Shown here in pieces: positions 8,338 to 16,593 of a DNA stretch of 64,000 bases (positions are counted from its first letter, which is position 1; each line of letters opens with the position of its first letter). The DNA comes from a virus. The position numbers and the translations under genes were made by a program. The notes under the pieces were generated by a model. It was not told the origin of the DNA, did not search any database, and saw only the letters and a list, made by a program, of their open reading frames with translations. The DNA is taken from IMG/VR virus record IMGVR_UViG_3300037852_000415, positions 1-64,000 of that record; one strand, 5' to 3'.

Positions 8338-8804
8338 CGCCGCTACCTCGAGTATGGGAACTCGCGATGACCAAACGCTTCAAGGCGTATAAGGGCGCGC
8401 CCATCTCTATCGAGGAGGCGTACGCCATCGTCTACGAAGTCGCCGCTGAGATGGGGTTCATCGTGACTGTCCGGGGCGCCGTACGCAACGACGATAGAGG
8501 TAACATCATCATCAACGGCTGGACGTTCGCGCCGGGAATCGACGCTGGGCTAGAAGTGGCTTACCGGAAGATGATGGCGCTCGCCTGCTCAGGTAAGCCC
8601 GACAAGCCGAGTAAGCCGCACGCGCCGAAAGCTAACGATGCGTGGGTGGATATCCAGTACCTCCCCGAGCCAAACCAGTGTGCTACACCTACACCATGCG
8701 CAAAAGGCATAACCAAAGCCCGCCGTACCAAGCGACGAGCAACAACAAAAGCCGCCGCAAAACCCGCGCGCAAGTCATCGCAGCCCTCATCCCGCCGCCG
8801 GTAG
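8334..8804 (+). CDS. Protein with basic Lys/Arg/Ala tail, 156 aa
   Basis: ATG overlaps the previous stop; an internal ATG at 8367 (MTKRFKAYKG) is a good alternative. Residues 20-100 form a compact alpha/beta domain. The last 40 residues are rich in Lys, Arg, Ala, Thr and Ser, like a histone H1 tail or a nucleic acid binding extension. Its end overlaps the adhesin gene at 8696 by 109 bases in another frame, so one of the two ends may be wrong. Confidence 0.55.
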   Translation: MTPLPRVWELAMTKRFKAYKGAPISIEEAYAIVYEVAAEMGFIVTVRGAVRNDDRGNIIINGWTFAPGIDAGLEVAYRKMMALACSGKPDKPSKPHAPKANDAWVDIQYLPEPNQCATPTPCAKGITKARRTKRRATTKAAAKPARKSSQPSSRRR

Positions 8805-9640
8805 CGCAAGGCATCAAGAGTACCGCCTACCTACGAAGCGACTTGGTGAGTGAGACGATTGCGTACTTGAAGAGAGGTACGTCGAGCCCATCGCTGCCGC
8901 ACGTAGGAAGCGCGCCGATTCTCGATTGGAACCCCGCTGCGGGCGTCACGGTGAGCGGCGGCTTCGTCAGTGCGATTCTAGATCAGAGCGGGCACGGTAA
9001 TACCGGTACGCCGACGCCGAGCGCTATCGGGGGTACGGGCGGTACTGTCGTCGCCTCCGACGCTGCCTTTGCGGGTAAGCCCAGCATCGCTTTCAGCCAA
9101 GCCTTGGCGAAGCCGCAAGGCCTCATCGCCAATCCATTCTCGGGCTACGCATCGGGGGGCTTCACTGTCTTCATCGCGTATATTGACCTCGCGACGCCTG
9201 GCGCAGACCCCGGCGGGCTCATCTACTCAGGCAACGGTTTCCCGACCGGGCACCTGACGAGCCAAGCGTGGGACCAGCTCTCTACCGCGTCCGCCGGGGG
9301 CAACACCGACGCTCTCGTCGAAGACACGAACACGAGCAGTTTCAATATCGCCCCCGACTGGGCCCTCACGGGGGCGGGGGCGCTGTACGTCCACCAGGAC
9401 GCTGGGACCAACGCGTCTCATATCGTGAGGCTCAACGGTTCGACGAAAGCGCGCGGCTCAACGCTTAGCGCACTCGACCCCGGCCCCGGGCCTGCCGGGA
9501 CGCAGACGTGGGTACTCGCCAGCGGCCCCGGCGCTCGTCGTACAGGTAGGTTCGCGAGGGTGCTTATCTACCCTTCAGCTCTTTCGGGGGGCGACATCGC
9601 CCTAGTCGAGGCCTACTTCACCGCCAATTACGGAGTCTAA
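8696..9640 (+). CDS. LamG/concanavalin-like adhesin
   Basis: About 314 residues. After a basic N-terminal tail the protein has the pattern of a laminin-G/concanavalin A-like lectin fold: LDWNPAAG, ILDQSGHGNTGT, GKPSIAFSQ, GGFTVFIAYI and the closing RFARVLIYPSALSGGDIALVE. Family members bind glycans. It is the first of a run of receptor-binding proteins, so it probably acts on the virion surface. The start is set at 8696 after a gtgcTACACC box 6 bases upstream. An earlier in-frame start at 8642 would deepen the overlap with the previous gene. Confidence 0.7.
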   Translation: MRKRHNQSPPYQATSNNKSRRKTRAQVIAALIPPPVAQGIKSTAYLRSDLVSETIAYLKRGTSSPSLPHVGSAPILDWNPAAGVTVSGGFVSAILDQSGHGNTGTPTPSAIGGTGGTVVASDAAFAGKPSIAFSQALAKPQGLIANPFSGYASGGFTVFIAYIDLATPGADPGGLIYSGNGFPTGHLTSQAWDQLSTASAGGNTDALVEDTNTSSFNIAPDWALTGAGALYVHQDAGTNASHIVRLNGSTKARGSTLSALDPGPGPAGTQTWVLASGPGARRTGRFARVLIYPSALSGGDIALVEAYFTANYGV

Positions 9641-9642
9641 TC

Positions 9643-9750
9643 ATGGGTGCAGGCGGCTGGCGGGTACTATTCGGAGGGCTCGTAATAGTAGCCGCCGTCG
9701 TGGACGCCAGAAACATCGAGAAGAGCCGCAAGCGCCGACGCCGCCGCTAG
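9643..9750 (+). CDS. 35-aa membrane protein with Arg tail
   Basis: Starts two bases after the adhesin stop. It has a short Gly-rich N-terminus, one hydrophobic segment (VLFGGLVIVAAVV) and ends in RNIEKSRKRRRRR. It is the smallest clear case of a design repeated across this window: one membrane span then a strongly basic tail. By the positive-inside rule the Arg tail would face the cytoplasm or, in a membrane-containing virion, the DNA. Confidence 0.6.
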   Translation: MGAGGWRVLFGGLVIVAAVVDARNIEKSRKRRRRR

Positions 9751-9752
9751 GG

Positions 9753-9773
9753 GCACCTCCTCTATAGAGGTGC
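9753..9773 (+). other. Perfect stem-loop between two genes
   Basis: GCACCTC pairs with GAGGTGC around a 7-base loop CTCTATA. There is no U-tract, so it is not a standard terminator; it may end or stabilise the upstream transcript. Confidence 0.45.
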
Positions 9774-9802
9774 GTAAGCCGGGTAGCGCCGCCGCCCTAC
9801 GC

Positions 9803-9812
9803 GTGCGATACT
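9803..9812 (+). promoter_or_regulatory. Extended -10 promoter, leaderless geometry
   Basis: gtgcGATACT followed by 6 bases and the ATG at 9819; no ribosome binding site between them. Confidence 0.5.
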
Positions 9813-9818
9813 GGCGAC

Positions 9819-11039
9819 ATGGGTGCACTACGTAGCTCGGGCGCAATTCGTAATACAGAGCTGGCCTACCTCTCCAGCATCGAGATTCTGGCCCTAGCGC
9901 GAGCGCAGGCCGCCGAGAAGTCGATCGCTGCCGGGGCGTTCTTACAAGGGGGCAACTCCTTCGCCGCGCCTGCGGTGTTGGGCACCAACGATGCTAACCC
10001 CCTTCTCATCAGAACTAACGGTGTGACACGCGCTGAGGCGGATACCTCAGGCAATTTCTTAGCGAACTCGTTCGACACGCTAAGCGCTACAGGGCTCACC
10101 GTCGGGGGCACCAACGCTACCTCCATCACTCTCGGGGGCAGTGGCCACCCGGGACTTACGGCAACAGTAGGAGTCGTCAGCGTCACGAGTAACTCTACGG
10201 GCACCATGCTGTTCGGAGGTAACGTCAACATCGACACGACTAGTGGCAATTTGAACCTGGGCGCCGCGAGCGGCGGTATCGCCATCAACATCGGGCTGCC
10301 GTCAAACACGCTCGCCGTAGCGGCGTCGACCTACACATTTCGCGGCACCGCTACTTTCACAGACGTAAACAACAACACCTGGCTCACGAACAGCGCTGTC
10401 GCGGGCGCAGTCAACTTCGTCAATATCTCTAACAACGCCACCGGTAGCGCGCCTAAGATCGTCTCGACGGGCACTGACGCAGCGGTCGGTCTAGCCATTG
10501 CTACTAAGGGCGCAGCGATCATCAATATGACGAACGCGACGGGCGCGCAGCTCTCCGGCGCCGGCCAAAACATCGTCTTCGCCGTCATCAACAACGGCGG
10601 GGCGTCGACGAGCGGCTGCGCGACCTTCGCGGGCGGCGACAGCAGCGGCACGAGCCGTATCATCGTCGACTTCCGCGAAGCGGCGGCGCTCGGCACCGTC
10701 GTAGGCTCTATCGCCATCACGACGGCGGCAACCGCCTTCAATACGAGCTCCGACAGGCGCCTCAAGAAAGACATCGTCGACACGCAACGAGGGCTTGCCG
10801 AGATTCTCAAGATACGTGTGCGCGACTTCGGCTTCAAAGTCGACGCCGATGGTGTCGCGAAGCGCACTGGCTTCATCGCGCAGGAGCTCATCGAAGTGGT
10901 ACCGAGCGCCGTCACCGTCGAGGCCGAAGGCGCCAAGTACATGCAGGTCGACTACTCCAAGTTGACGCCCTATTGCGTACGCGCTATCCAGCAGCTGCAC
11001 GCGCGCATCGAGCAGCTAGAGTCGAAGCTAGCCGCCTAA
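9819..11039 (+). CDS. Fibre/spike protein with S74 intramolecular chaperone
   Basis: A 406-residue receptor-binding fibre. Residues 1-40 (MGALRSSGAIRNTELAYLSS) match the start of the spike gene at 11439 and probably attach it to the virion. The middle is Gly/Ser/Thr/Asn-rich beta structure as in trimeric fibres. From about residue 311 SDRRLKKDI begins a peptidase S74 chaperone, with GFIAQELIEVVPSAV typical of the family; this domain helps trimerise the fibre and then usually cleaves itself off. A C-terminal helix follows. Transcription probably starts at its own ATG. Confidence 0.88.
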   Translation: MGALRSSGAIRNTELAYLSSIEILALARAQAAEKSIAAGAFLQGGNSFAAPAVLGTNDANPLLIRTNGVTRAEADTSGNFLANSFDTLSATGLTVGGTNATSITLGGSGHPGLTATVGVVSVTSNSTGTMLFGGNVNIDTTSGNLNLGAASGGIAINIGLPSNTLAVAASTYTFRGTATFTDVNNNTWLTNSAVAGAVNFVNISNNATGSAPKIVSTGTDAAVGLAIATKGAAIINMTNATGAQLSGAGQNIVFAVINNGGASTSGCATFAGGDSSGTSRIIVDFREAAALGTVVGSIAITTAATAFNTSSDRRLKKDIVDTQRGLAEILKIRVRDFGFKVDADGVAKRTGFIAQELIEVVPSAVTVEAEGAKYMQVDYSKLTPYCVRAIQQLHARIEQLESKLAA

Positions 11040-11065
11040 CCTCGCGCGTAAGCGCAGGTGGGATA

Positions 11066-11389
11066 ATGAAAGCGGGCACTCAGCGCCCCGGCGCCAACAG
11101 CCGGGCGCAAGAAGCGACTCTCACAGAGCTCGAGAAGTCGGAGCTGAAACGTCTAAACGAAAAGAATCAACAGCTCCAGACAAGTTGGCTTCAGCTTACT
11201 CTTAGCTTTGAGTTTCAGCGGCGCGCCTACGAGGCGCAGCGTGCGAAGCTGCTCGATGAGATTGAGCGTGCTTCGGGGGAGCTACAAAGCCGCTCTAAAG
11301 AGATTCTGCTGGCGCACAAGCTTGATACCGCTAAGAACTGGGACGTCGACTGGGGCGCGGGCACTATCAAGCTTTCTGGGCAGGCGTAA
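11066..11389 (+). CDS. Coiled-coil protein downstream of fibre, 107 aa
   Basis: Mostly one long charged helix with heptad spacing (residues 20-85) and a short beta-like end. No signal or membrane segment. Begins with an ATG preceded by AGGTGGG. Its position between two spike genes suggests a role in spike assembly or attachment, by context only. Confidence 0.6.
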   Translation: MKAGTQRPGANSRAQEATLTELEKSELKRLNEKNQQLQTSWLQLTLSFEFQRRAYEAQRAKLLDEIERASGELQSRSKEILLAHKLDTAKNWDVDWGAGTIKLSGQA

Positions 11390-11421
11390 CCCCCTGTATG
11401 TGTAGCCGACTGCATGCCTAA

Positions 11422-11431
11422 GGCGTATACT
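11422..11431 (+). promoter_or_regulatory. -10 promoter, leaderless geometry
   Basis: ggcgTATACT with 7 bases to the ATG at 11439; no Shine-Dalgarno sequence. Confidence 0.55.
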
Positions 11432-11438
11432 CGTACGC

Positions 11439-13118
11439 ATGGGTGCTGTAAGGAGCTCTGGCGCGATACGCAACACGTTTCTCGCCTATCTCGCGTCAGA
11501 AGTACAGCTGGCGCTAGGTAAAGCCAACGCCGCCGCTACGGCGGCGCCGTACCCGCGCGTCAGTATCAACGCACAGTACAAGGCGGCGGACGGCGCCGAC
11601 GCGGCGGGGCGCCTCAATATGGGCCCCGCCACTACGCGCGCGTTCAACGTGCTCATGTCGCTAGCTGGCGTCGGCGGTACGGCGCAGAAAGGTGCGGGGG
11701 GGTACCTGTACTTCCTGCCCGGCGCCTACTCGTGGCAGGTGGGGCAGCTCCTCGTTCTAGGCACGCCCAACAACATCGAGTTTCTAGGCATCGACGGTGA
11801 AGGCGCGACGATCTTCCCCGACTTCGCCAGTGCGGGGGGCGTACAGACTCTCCTCACAGTTGGCGGGCAGGCCGGACAGAACATCACTCTGCGGTTAGAG
11901 GATATCAACTTTGCGAGCAACAACACAGGTATCCTCACGCCCGATATCGATAAGATCTTGCTGACCTCCTCCGACATCAACGTCGAGATGGAGCGCGTAG
12001 GATTCTTCGGGTTGAACGCCACGCCGTCGCTCACAAGCGGTATGGAGGGGGCGCTGTCGCTCAACGCGTGCACCGGGCTGTACTGCCGTCAAGTCACTGT
12101 CAGCGGGTGCTCAGTCTCCAACGGAGGCCACTGGTTCGACATTATCGGTAACTCCTACAGCACGATCTTCGTGGGCTGCAACTTGCTCACGGCCGGCTAC
12201 AACGGGGGCGGTGTAGATAAGAGCTCTGCTGCCGCAGCCTCCGTAGTCCACTCGCAAGGCGGCTCGCCGTTCGGGCAATCAGCGCACCTAATATTCATCG
12301 ACGTCGCCTTTGGGCTAAACGCTCAGCGAAGCGTTTGGTCCGATACACAGGCGGGGCAGTTCAACGACTCCGTTATCTTCGACGGCTGCACATGGCTAGA
12401 CGGCAGTAACGCGGGCGTAGCCATCGACGCGCACGACACTACTAGTGTCATCGCGAACGGGTGTACATTCGGGGCCAACGCTGCGGCCGGCCTCATCGTG
12501 ACGCGTTCAACCGGCAATGTCACAAATTGGACTTTCGAGGATTGCATCTGGCTAAAGTTCGCTTTCGTCGCAGCCGATCTGCTCGGGGTCGCCAACGCCA
12601 CCTTCCGCAGGTGCACAGGGTTCACGGGTGTCAACGCCAACACGATGACACTTCGCGCCGGCAACGGGCTGCTTCTCTTTGAGCAGTGCGACGGTATCCC
12701 AGGGTTTACTATTGTCGCCAACCCGACGCAGTTGAAGTATAAGTTCTCCGCAACGACGGTGAATACTACCAACGCGGCGCAGACGGCGACGCTCCTCAGC
12801 TTCCCGGTGCTTCCGGGGATGAGCGCCCAGTGGATCGCGGACGTCGTTGCGCGCGCTACGTCCGCCCCCGCGGGCGGCGCGATAGGCGACTCCTTCTTCT
12901 TCGCAGTGCCGCAAGGCGCCAAGAACGTTGGGGGCGTTATCACTACGTACCAGGCTACCGCGGGCGCGAGCAACACGTACGGTGACGCTACGATGAATTC
13001 GGTGGCCCTCGCGGCTCCGACATCTGGGGGCGGTATCGTGAACGTGCGCGTCAATCAGGGTGCAGGTGTCGGCAACAATAATACCTGGACCGGCGATATC
13101 GAAGTCAGCGTGGGGTAA
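11439..13118 (+). CDS. Beta-helix spike protein (pectate-lyase-like fold)
   Basis: 559 residues. The first 30 residues (MGAVRSSGAIRNTFLAYLAS) are nearly identical to those of the S74 fibre at 9819, so both share one anchoring module. From about residue 130 to 430 the protein shows repeated short beta strands ending in N, C or G turns (VTVSGCSVSN, VIFDGCTWLDG, WTFEDCIWLKF), the pattern of a right-handed parallel beta-helix as in phage tailspikes and pectate lyases. It may bind or cleave host surface polysaccharide; catalytic residues cannot be named from sequence alone. The C-terminal 120 residues look like a separate beta domain. Confidence 0.75.
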   Translation: MGAVRSSGAIRNTFLAYLASEVQLALGKANAAATAAPYPRVSINAQYKAADGADAAGRLNMGPATTRAFNVLMSLAGVGGTAQKGAGGYLYFLPGAYSWQVGQLLVLGTPNNIEFLGIDGEGATIFPDFASAGGVQTLLTVGGQAGQNITLRLEDINFASNNTGILTPDIDKILLTSSDINVEMERVGFFGLNATPSLTSGMEGALSLNACTGLYCRQVTVSGCSVSNGGHWFDIIGNSYSTIFVGCNLLTAGYNGGGVDKSSAAAASVVHSQGGSPFGQSAHLIFIDVAFGLNAQRSVWSDTQAGQFNDSVIFDGCTWLDGSNAGVAIDAHDTTSVIANGCTFGANAAAGLIVTRSTGNVTNWTFEDCIWLKFAFVAADLLGVANATFRRCTGFTGVNANTMTLRAGNGLLLFEQCDGIPGFTIVANPTQLKYKFSATTVNTTNAAQTATLLSFPVLPGMSAQWIADVVARATSAPAGGAIGDSFFFAVPQGAKNVGGVITTYQATAGASNTYGDATMNSVALAAPTSGGGIVNVRVNQGAGVGNNNTWTGDIEVSVG

Positions 13119-13121
13119 TCG

Positions 13122-14909
13122 ATGGGTGCGACAGGGTCTACCGTAAAGTCCCGCGAGGTTCTGCGGGCTAAGATATCTGATAGATCGACGCTCGCCTCCA
13201 GACTAGTCGTCAATGCCGGGGGTACGATTCCGAGCTTCGCTAACGTCGCTGCGCTCGCCGCCTTCCCATCTGCGTCGCAACCGTTCGGGCAACTCGCATT
13301 TGTACAGACCGTCCAGGCGTATTGGACGTATACGCCAGGCGCCACGGAAACACCCGACGGCATTACCATCATCAACGCGTTGGGCGGAGGGCAATGGATA
13401 CGCCTCATAGAGCCCAGTCTTTTTTGGCAAGAGCAAGTGCGTTGGGATGTCGACCCCGTAACCGGTAACGACGAGAATAACGGCATCAGTCCTGCGACAC
13501 CGCTGAAGACGGCCGCCGAGTACACACGTCGTACCGGCACCGGTGACAACCGTGTAGTCTTCGGGCAGGTGGATGTGTTTATACATAACAGCCTTCCGGC
13601 GACAGACCAGTTGCTATTCGCTGCGCACTTCCAGAGCCAATCGAGCGTGCTCAACTTCCATGGGGTACCGGCCGTAGCGCACTCGGGCACGCTATCGGGA
13701 TTCGACCAGTACAACCAGGTCGCCGGAACGGCGACGCAGATTCACGACGCCGCCGCCCTCGACTTTACCCCATTCGTAGGGCAGCAGGTGCTTATCACTA
13801 GTGGCGCCGCTGCGGGTAGCCGAGGCAATATCCTCAAGGCTGTAAGCGCCGGTATAGCGCGTCTAGATTGGCTGACGCAGCCTACCGCGGGCAATATCGT
13901 GAACCCTACCTTCATAGCGCCCAGCCCGGGCGATACGTATGAGATTCTCACACTCCCGGTGGCGCCTAACTTTGCGCAAGACACCACCGGGTTCAGTAGC
14001 GACAACGCCCTGAATGTTGCCCAAGCATTCGTGGAGTTGCTCGACTTCGGTGACGCCGTACCCCCCGACGGTATCGCGAGCTCCACGCTGCCTATCAGTA
14101 TCTACTACTGCCGCTTTCCTGGTGTGACGGAGGCTGAAGGCAGTAGCTACTTCGGCTGTCTGTTTACCGGAGGTGGATTTAGCCCGCTCATCACTTCCGC
14201 ACTAACCGTGTGCGGGGTGCTCAACAGCTTCATCTTGTCAGGCAGCGGTAATGGCGTCTTGTGCTATGGCGTCGTCCTGCAGAACAGCAACATAGCCATA
14301 CAAGAGAACGGCTTCGTCGAGGCGCATACACTAGACTTGGGTATCGGTATATTCGATAGCGATTCGGTCATCACTACTGGTGAGCCGGAGACCGGGTATT
14401 TCTTCATCGAGGGTATCCTCTGGGGATCGAACAATACGACCTTCATCTTCAGCCTCACCGCAGGAAGCCAAGTCATCTTGAGCAACTCCTTCGCTACCAC
14501 GCTCGCCGTAACGGGCGGGGGCGGAGGGTACCATGACGTCATCATCAACGGGCACACGACGTTGCCCGCATTCGATCCCTCTACGGGACTGTTCACGGCG
14601 CCAGTGGCGCTGAGCTTCGCGAATATCAAGGCGACTATCGCCGCGGGCGGCTTCAACGGCAACGTGTGGGATCCGGGCAACCCTGTTACTGGGTTCTTCT
14701 GTCCTAACGGCGCGCTGACGACTTCGCTACTCACCTCCAACGGTAATGGGAGTGCCGGAGCGGTCACACAGGCGGAAGCGACTACGGAACCTACCTCTAA
14801 CCCTACGGCGGCGGCTATCGAGTTCGTGGGCGCGGCGGGTGGCGCTAATCCCGGCGCGCGGATCAACAGGGGCCCTCTGGGTACCATCACTACAATGGCG
14901 CCGGCATAA
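13122..14909 (+). CDS. Second spike-like surface protein, 595 aa
   Basis: Starts 3 bases after the previous stop. The N-terminus MGATGSTVKSREVLRAKIS resembles the neighbours' starts only in MGA and a basic helix. A Gly/Trp segment near residues 65-100 (FVQTVQAYWTYTPG, GGQWIRL) resembles the fibre shaft found before phage spike heads. The rest is Gly/Ser/Thr-rich with many short strands, consistent with a beta-helix or beta-prism. Likely a virion surface adhesin; enzymatic activity unknown. Confidence 0.68.
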   Translation: MGATGSTVKSREVLRAKISDRSTLASRLVVNAGGTIPSFANVAALAAFPSASQPFGQLAFVQTVQAYWTYTPGATETPDGITIINALGGGQWIRLIEPSLFWQEQVRWDVDPVTGNDENNGISPATPLKTAAEYTRRTGTGDNRVVFGQVDVFIHNSLPATDQLLFAAHFQSQSSVLNFHGVPAVAHSGTLSGFDQYNQVAGTATQIHDAAALDFTPFVGQQVLITSGAAAGSRGNILKAVSAGIARLDWLTQPTAGNIVNPTFIAPSPGDTYEILTLPVAPNFAQDTTGFSSDNALNVAQAFVELLDFGDAVPPDGIASSTLPISIYYCRFPGVTEAEGSSYFGCLFTGGGFSPLITSALTVCGVLNSFILSGSGNGVLCYGVVLQNSNIAIQENGFVEAHTLDLGIGIFDSDSVITTGEPETGYFFIEGILWGSNNTTFIFSLTAGSQVILSNSFATTLAVTGGGGGYHDVIINGHTTLPAFDPSTGLFTAPVALSFANIKATIAAGGFNGNVWDPGNPVTGFFCPNGALTTSLLTSNGNGSAGAVTQAEATTEPTSNPTAAAIEFVGAAGGANPGARINRGPLGTITTMAPA

Positions 14910-14912
14910 GAG

Positions 14913-15302
14913 ATGTCTCTACGATTCTGCCAACACCCGTGGCTCACCGACGTTATAGACACGACGAACGCCGTCGCTACGGCCTCTACAGCTACGCAGT
15001 TCGCGCCCCCGAGCGGTTCCGCTGGGATGATAGAGGTACGGGGCGTAGCGCGCCTCACGAGCGGCGCCTCGAGCGGGCACAGCGCTCCGTTCTACCTCGC
15101 GCAGGGGTTCAGCGACATCGGCGGCGTCGTCACGATGGAGGGGTCCGTGACGACCCTCGTCGCTATCTCATCGGGTAACGCGGCGCTGTCGACTGTCACC
15201 GTCACTATAGGGATCACGGCGAGCAAGGTAACGGTAACAGTTACGGGCATCGCGGCTACGAACATCGAGTGGCTCCTCGATGTGAGGTTTACAGGCAACT
15301 AG
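14913..15302 (+). CDS. Small beta-rich virion-associated protein, 129 aa
   Basis: Starts 3 bases after the spike stop with its own ATG. Ala/Thr/Ser/Val-rich strands throughout, few charges and no signal peptide. The composition is like a head or tip domain of the spike module. Function inferred only from neighbours. Confidence 0.6.
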   Translation: MSLRFCQHPWLTDVIDTTNAVATASTATQFAPPSGSAGMIEVRGVARLTSGASSGHSAPFYLAQGFSDIGGVVTMEGSVTTLVAISSGNAALSTVTVTIGITASKVTVTVTGIAATNIEWLLDVRFTGN

Positions 15303-15337
15303 CTCTTCCGTATGCAGTGTCGACGGCGGCGCCGAGC

Positions 15338-15347
15338 GTGCTACTCT
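15338..15347 (+). promoter_or_regulatory. Extended -10 promoter with short leader
   Basis: gcgtgcTACTCT, then 17 bases including a GAAGAGGT ribosome site before the ATG at 15365. Same box type as the leaderless promoters but with a leader. Confidence 0.45.
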
Positions 15348-15364
15348 GCCTGAAGAGGTAGCCC

Positions 15365-15601
15365 ATGTCTTTCGCCATCATCCCCGAATGCCAACTCGCC
15401 ATCGCCGTCACGGCGGGCGGGCGCTTCCGCTACAAGCACCGCGAGCGGTTCGTGCGTACCCTGCTCGTCTTCTACGCTGCGGCCGGGTTCAATGTTACGG
15501 GCCGTACCAACGCCAACGTCGCGGAATTGCGCGTAGGCACGCGCACCCCCGCAACACGCAACGTGTGCCTACAGCAAGGCACCATGAAGGCCCGCGGCTA
15601 A
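15365..15601 (+). CDS. Hypothetical protein, 78 aa
   Basis: A small, moderately basic protein with a central hydrophobic stretch (TLLVFYAAAGFNV) that is too polar to be a clear membrane span. Has its own promoter-like box and a ribosome site. No known family. Confidence 0.5.
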   Translation: MSFAIIPECQLAIAVTAGGRFRYKHRERFVRTLLVFYAAAGFNVTGRTNANVAELRVGTRTPATRNVCLQQGTMKARG

Positions 15602-15604
15602 CCC

Positions 15605-15709
15605 TTGCGGCGCGTTTGGGGTGTGCCCCTAGACGATCTGCTTTGGTGGTACATCTTCGCCGCCGTTTCGGGTGCGGTGACGGCTTACGCCGTGGCGACT
15701 GTGTGCTAA
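15605..15709 (+). CDS. Small membrane protein, 28-34 aa
   Basis: TTG at 15605 or, more likely, GTG at 15623 starts a peptide that is mostly one hydrophobic segment (LLWWYIFAAVSGAVTAYAV) and ends AVATVC. Its TAA stop forms the first three bases of the next gene's TAAAGT box. Too short to be certain, but the neighbours are also small membrane proteins. Confidence 0.4.
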   Translation: MRRVWGVPLDDLLWWYIFAAVSGAVTAYAVATVC

Positions 15710-15712
15710 AGT
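15703..15712 (+). promoter_or_regulatory. Extended -10 promoter, leaderless geometry
   Basis: gtgcTAAAGT with 6 bases to the ATG at 15719. Confidence 0.5.
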
Positions 15713-15718
15713 AGCCCC

Positions 15719-15973
15719 ATGAAGCTCGCACCCAGTGTTACGGTCGGTTTGGCGCAAGCGCCCGCAGCTGGGCAGCCCACAGCGGCTAGCCCCTGGTCTA
15801 CGGGGTTCGTACCGTTCCTATCCGGCGCTGTGGCGCTGGGTACGGCGGGGGCCCTCGCGGGGTACTTCATCACGAAGAAGCCTACGCGCGGCGCCGTAGC
15901 GGGGGCAGCAATCGGTATTAGCATCCCCCTCGCCGCCCACCTCTATTCGGGGCTCAGCGGGAATCAGGGGTAG
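15719..15973 (+). CDS. Membrane protein, 84 aa
   Basis: A polar N-terminal 30 residues, then a hydrophobic segment (FLSGAVALGTAGALAGYFI) followed by KKPTRG, and a second hydrophobic segment (AGAAIGISIPLAAHLY). Probably two spans with a short basic loop. No family recognised. Confidence 0.6.
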   Translation: MKLAPSVTVGLAQAPAAGQPTAASPWSTGFVPFLSGAVALGTAGALAGYFITKKPTRGAVAGAAIGISIPLAAHLYSGLSGNQG

Positions 15974-15976
15974 TCG

Positions 15977-16507
15977 ATGACGGCATCTATCGCCTGCCCC
16001 CAGGGCTTCACGCTTCTACCCGACGCCGACGTCACCCCCGCAATCAGTGCACGCGCCGTAGCGCTTCTCACGCAGTGGCGGGGGCAACTCGCCGCCGGCA
16101 CCGCCGTCGTGGGCACCACGCAGAGCGTCGAGTGGACCGGCGAGATTCTCTGCGACTATCGCTTCGAGTGGCATCCCCCCGACGCGCAAAACTCAAGTGA
16201 GCACACCGGCGTCACCGTCTACTATTGCAAAGGAGCGGTAGCCTCCCCTTTAGGGCCGAGCTCGGTACCAACCTCGTCGTCGCCGCCGTGTCCTTCGCCG
16301 TCGTCGGCAGCGGCCTCGCCCTCGCCGCCTGGGTCCTCCGAAAGCCCCGCCGAGCCTGGAAACGCCTCAAGCCCGCCGGCTACTACGACTACCGGAAGCG
16401 GCGCAAGCACAGGTAGCCCCAGCGCGCCTCGGAGGCCCGTCGTCGAGGCCATCGACGCCGTCGAGCACGTCGTCGAAGCCATCATCCAAGAAGTGAAGAA
16501 GCTCTAA
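15977..16507 (+). CDS. Small ectodomain protein with Pro/Ser-rich C-terminus
   Basis: Residues 1-85 form a compact domain opening with CPQGF and containing a further Cys pair (LCDYRF, YYCKG). The start resembles the NGLCPQGF segment of the protein at 53477. From about residue 88 to 150 the frame reads as Ser/Pro/Thr-rich low complexity, with third bases unlike other genes. The +1 frame over the same bases encodes a membrane span and basic tail (see 16225). The last 25 residues again show normal codon use. The product could be read straight through, or ribosomes could shift frame. Confidence 0.5.
   Translation: MTASIACPQGFTLLPDADVTPAISARAVALLTQWRGQLAAGTAVVGTTQSVEWTGEILCDYRFEWHPPDAQNSSEHTGVTVYYCKGAVASPLGPSSVPTSSSPPCPSPSSAAASPSPPGSSESPAEPGNASSPPATTTTGSGASTGSPSAPRRPVVEAIDAVEHVVEAIIQEVKKL
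16225..16416 (+). CDS. Nested frame: membrane span plus Arg/Lys tail
   Basis: Lies wholly inside the gene at 15977 in another frame. It encodes a hydrophobic segment (NLVVAAVSFAVVGSGLALAA) followed by a strongly basic tail ending YRKRRKHR. Codons mostly end in C, as in real genes here. This is exactly the design of many other membrane proteins of the window. A TTG at 16225 is the only start upstream, next to AAAGGAG in the outer frame, so it is either an overlapping gene or the C-terminus of a frameshift product. Confidence 0.45.
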   Translation: MQRSGSLPFRAELGTNLVVAAVSFAVVGSGLALAAWVLRKPRRAWKRLKPAGYYDYRKRRKHR

Positions 16508-16593
16508 TGTGGCGCAAGCGCACAGGCGTTGGGTGAGGGCAGAAGCGCACGCCGGTCGGCGTCGTCGGCGAAGTCGGTTTAGGAGATTCCCCC

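Noticed and set aside
12323-13054. Minus-strand open frame opposite the beta-helix spike
   Set aside because: Shadow frame; the + strand protein has spike features and a promoter.
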